From Gammaproteobacteria bacterium (GTDB taxonomy: Bacteria; Pseudomonadota; Gammaproteobacteria; Pseudomonadales; Azotimanducaceae_A): a DNA stretch of 6,283 nucleotides. Position 1 is the first letter of the stretch; each line of letters starts with the position of its first letter. The DNA is taken from the NCBI GenBank assembly GCA_026713405.1, contig JAPOON010000456.1:1-6283 (forward strand). The letters are read 5' to 3'. The notes beneath the pieces are model-generated. The model was not told where the DNA came from and did not search any database. It worked only from the letters and a program-made list of their open reading frames with translations. Of this stretch, positions 4,788-6,283 are shown piece after piece. The position numbers and the translations under genes were made by a program.

Positions 4788-6283
4788 TCAGAAGCTGTAG
4801 GTCGCCCGCACCGACACCAGCCGGGGCACCCCGAGCTGAGCCGTCATGTCCCCGGCAACGCCCGCGTTGATCTTGGCAAGCGGCCGGTTGCCGATCTGCA
4901 CCGGGTATATCTCGTTGAAGCAGTTCGAGCAGATCACCCCCAGGTTCCAGGGCCCGTCCCGCTGGCTCAGGTTCAACGCAACATGGGTGACCGTCCGGCT
5001 CGGCACTTTCGTGAACGGCTGGTTGAGCACGCGCTTGCCTTTCGAGTGATGAATGGTGTCCCAGGAAAAGGCGAGGCCCCAATCGTCCATCAGCGGGTAG
5101 TCGTAGGTGAAACCGGCGTTTACCTGCAGGGGCGCATTACCGTAGCGTTCCCCGGATAGGTCCTGAATCGGCGCCCCCAGGGGCCCGGTGTGACAGCCCG
5201 GACCCGTAGTGGGCAGGACCGTCAGCGCGCCATCAACGGGGTGACAGCCCGCATCGGCGAACTCGTCGTACTTCAGGTGGTTGTACTGGCCGGAGAACCG
5301 CAGCTGCAGGCGCTCGCTGGCCTGGAAGATGGTGTTTGCCTCGAACCCCCAGTTGTGGGCCACGGCAGCGTTCTGCAGCGTAAAGGTGGTGGTATTGGAA
5401 TTGAAAATGCCCACCTGCAGGTCTTTCAACTCATACCAGAACGCCGCCAGGTCGGTGCGCATCCGGCCTTCCATGAAGGTGCCTTTCAGGCCGCCCTCGA
5501 ACCCCTTGATGGTGGTTTCATCGAAGATCAGCGTTTCGTTCTGAACATCCAGCGGCAGAGAGGACAGGTTGGGCACCGTACCCGGGTTGGATATGCCAGC
5601 GGACTGAAAGCCGGTCTTGTAGGCCGCATAGACCATGACATCGTCGCTCAGGTGATAGCTGGCCGTGACTTCAGGAGAAACGTTGTCGGACTTGTCCTTG
5701 GGGTTGTAGACATAGCCCGCCGGCCCGAATCCGAAAAAGCTGCTGTTTTCGAAGACATTGCCGCCGATTGCCTCCCGGTCCTCTTCCGTGTAGCGCAACC
5801 CGCCGGAGATTTCCAGGTTCTCGGTAACCTGCCAGTCGACGCTGGCGAAGGCCGAAATCGTCTCGATATCGTTGTCCCAGATCTGGTGGTAGTTGATGTA
5901 GGTGCCCTGGTACGGCCCTGGGTGCGGCCAGGGGGTGACTGCGGCCCCGAGAACAATTTGGAAGAACCCGGACGGCACAAGCTGCACGGGCGCCTGCAGG
6001 TCGCGCTCGGTTTTCTCGTAGAACCCGCCGACGGTAAAGTTGACCGGCCCGTCCAGGGAGGAGGCAAGCCGCAATTCCTGGGTGAAGGCATCTCCGGACT
6101 CGCCCTGTTTCGAGACCACCACTGCCCAACTCGTATAACCGTAGTTCGTGAATTCCCGGTGCCTGTAGTCCCACAGACCGGTCACCGAAGTCAGTGTGAA
6201 GTTGTCCAGATCCAGGTTCATCTGCAGCGTATGCACATATTGATCGAGCTTGTAATGGAAGCGGGAGTCCTCGGACAGGCGCG
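4788..6283 (-). CDS. TonB-dependent outer-membrane receptor, C-terminal part (5' end outside window)
   Basis: About 497 residues of beta-barrel are visible, running off the right edge in an open frame. The signal peptide, TonB box and most of the plug must lie upstream. Characteristic features are alternating barrel strands ending in aromatic residues, the NLEISGGLRYTEED strand near 5785-5825, the DDVMVYAAYKTGFQSAG strand near 5600-5650, the FEGGLKG-x-F strand near 5480-5510, and a terminal VRATYSF ending in Phe, the BAM-recognised signal of outer-membrane barrels. These receptors import ligands using TonB-ExbBD energy; related receptors take up siderophores, vitamin B12, sugars or hydrophobic nutrients, and the substrate cannot be told from this part. 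Two Gly-Cys-His motifs flank a probable external loop (5190-5251), and a CxxC sits in the penultimate barrel segment (4920-4931). It lies upstream of the P450 genes on the same strand but is separated from them by 197 bp with a hairpin, so co-transcription is uncertain. Confidence 0.93.
   Translation of the reverse strand, partial: RLSEDSRFHYKLDQYVHTLQMNLDLDNFTLTSVTGLWDYRHREFTNYGYTSWAVVVSKQGESGDAFTQELRLASSLDGPVNFTVGGFYEKTERDLQAPVQLVPSGFFQIVLGAAVTPWPHPGPYQGTYINYHQIWDNDIETISAFASVDWQVTENLEISGGLRYTEEDREAIGGNVFENSSFFGFGPAGYVYNPKDKSDNVSPEVTASYHLSDDVMVYAAYKTGFQSAGISNPGTVPNLSSLPLDVQNETLIFDETTIKGFEGGLKGTFMEGRMRTDLAAFWYELKDLQVGIFNSNTTTFTLQNAAVAHNWGFEANTIFQASERLQLRFSGQYNHLKYDEFADAGCHPVDGALTVLPTTGPGCHTGPLGAPIQDLSGERYGNAPLQVNAGFTYDYPLMDDWGLAFSWDTIHHSKGKRVLNQPFTKVPSRTVTHVALNLSQRDGPWNLGVICSNCFNEIYPVQIGNRPLAKINAGVAGDMTAQLGVPRLVSVRATYSF

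Noticed and set aside
1..6283. tRNA or rRNA genes, CRISPR arrays, insertion sequences, attachment sites
   Set aside because: No repeat-spacer pattern, tRNA-like fold, transposase motif or terminal inverted repeats were seen; nearly all of the window is occupied by the genes listed.

Overview
The window is a GC-rich, densely coding stretch from a Gram-negative bacterium. A TonB-dependent outer-membrane receptor and a PQQ-type beta-propeller protein together point to a proteobacterium. Marine or soil gammaproteobacteria and sphingomonads often carry such P450, receptor and PQQ-enzyme clusters, but the lineage is a guess that the sequence alone does not settle.

Layout, right to left on the minus strand: the C-terminal part of a TonB-dependent receptor (4788 to beyond the right edge); a 197-bp gap with a strong hairpin and a small dyad; cytochrome P450 no. 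1 (3160-4590); 18 bp later a P450-like protein (1816-3141); after a 130-bp gap a further cytochrome P450 (402-1685); 26 bp later a 64-residue P450-type ferredoxin (181-375). On the plus strand, the last 65 residues of a PQQ-binding-like beta-propeller protein enter from the left edge and converge on the ferredoxin, with 20 bp of shared sequence at the 3' ends.

The two outer P450s have every catalytic hallmark: the I-helix acid-Thr pair, ExxR and the heme-thiolate loop. The middle one does not. Its heme loop is about 10 residues longer and has no cysteine, and the I-helix glycines that make the oxygen-binding groove are replaced by Leu and Asp. ExxR and the rest of the P450 fold remain, and the frame is intact over 441 codons. 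It is the most unusual thing in the window: a probable heme-thiolate-free pseudo-P450 kept inside an operon with two active P450s and their ferredoxin. Known precedents for such proteins (EryCII/DesVIII, NRPS X domains) are partner or scaffold proteins, which suggests a helper role here.

Together the genes look like an uptake-and-oxidation module. The receptor would import a substrate, the class I P450s (electrons from the 3Fe-4S ferredoxin; no ferredoxin reductase is visible) would hydroxylate it in the cytoplasm, and the periplasmic PQQ-type enzyme might oxidise an alcohol. The substrate cannot be named from this sequence.
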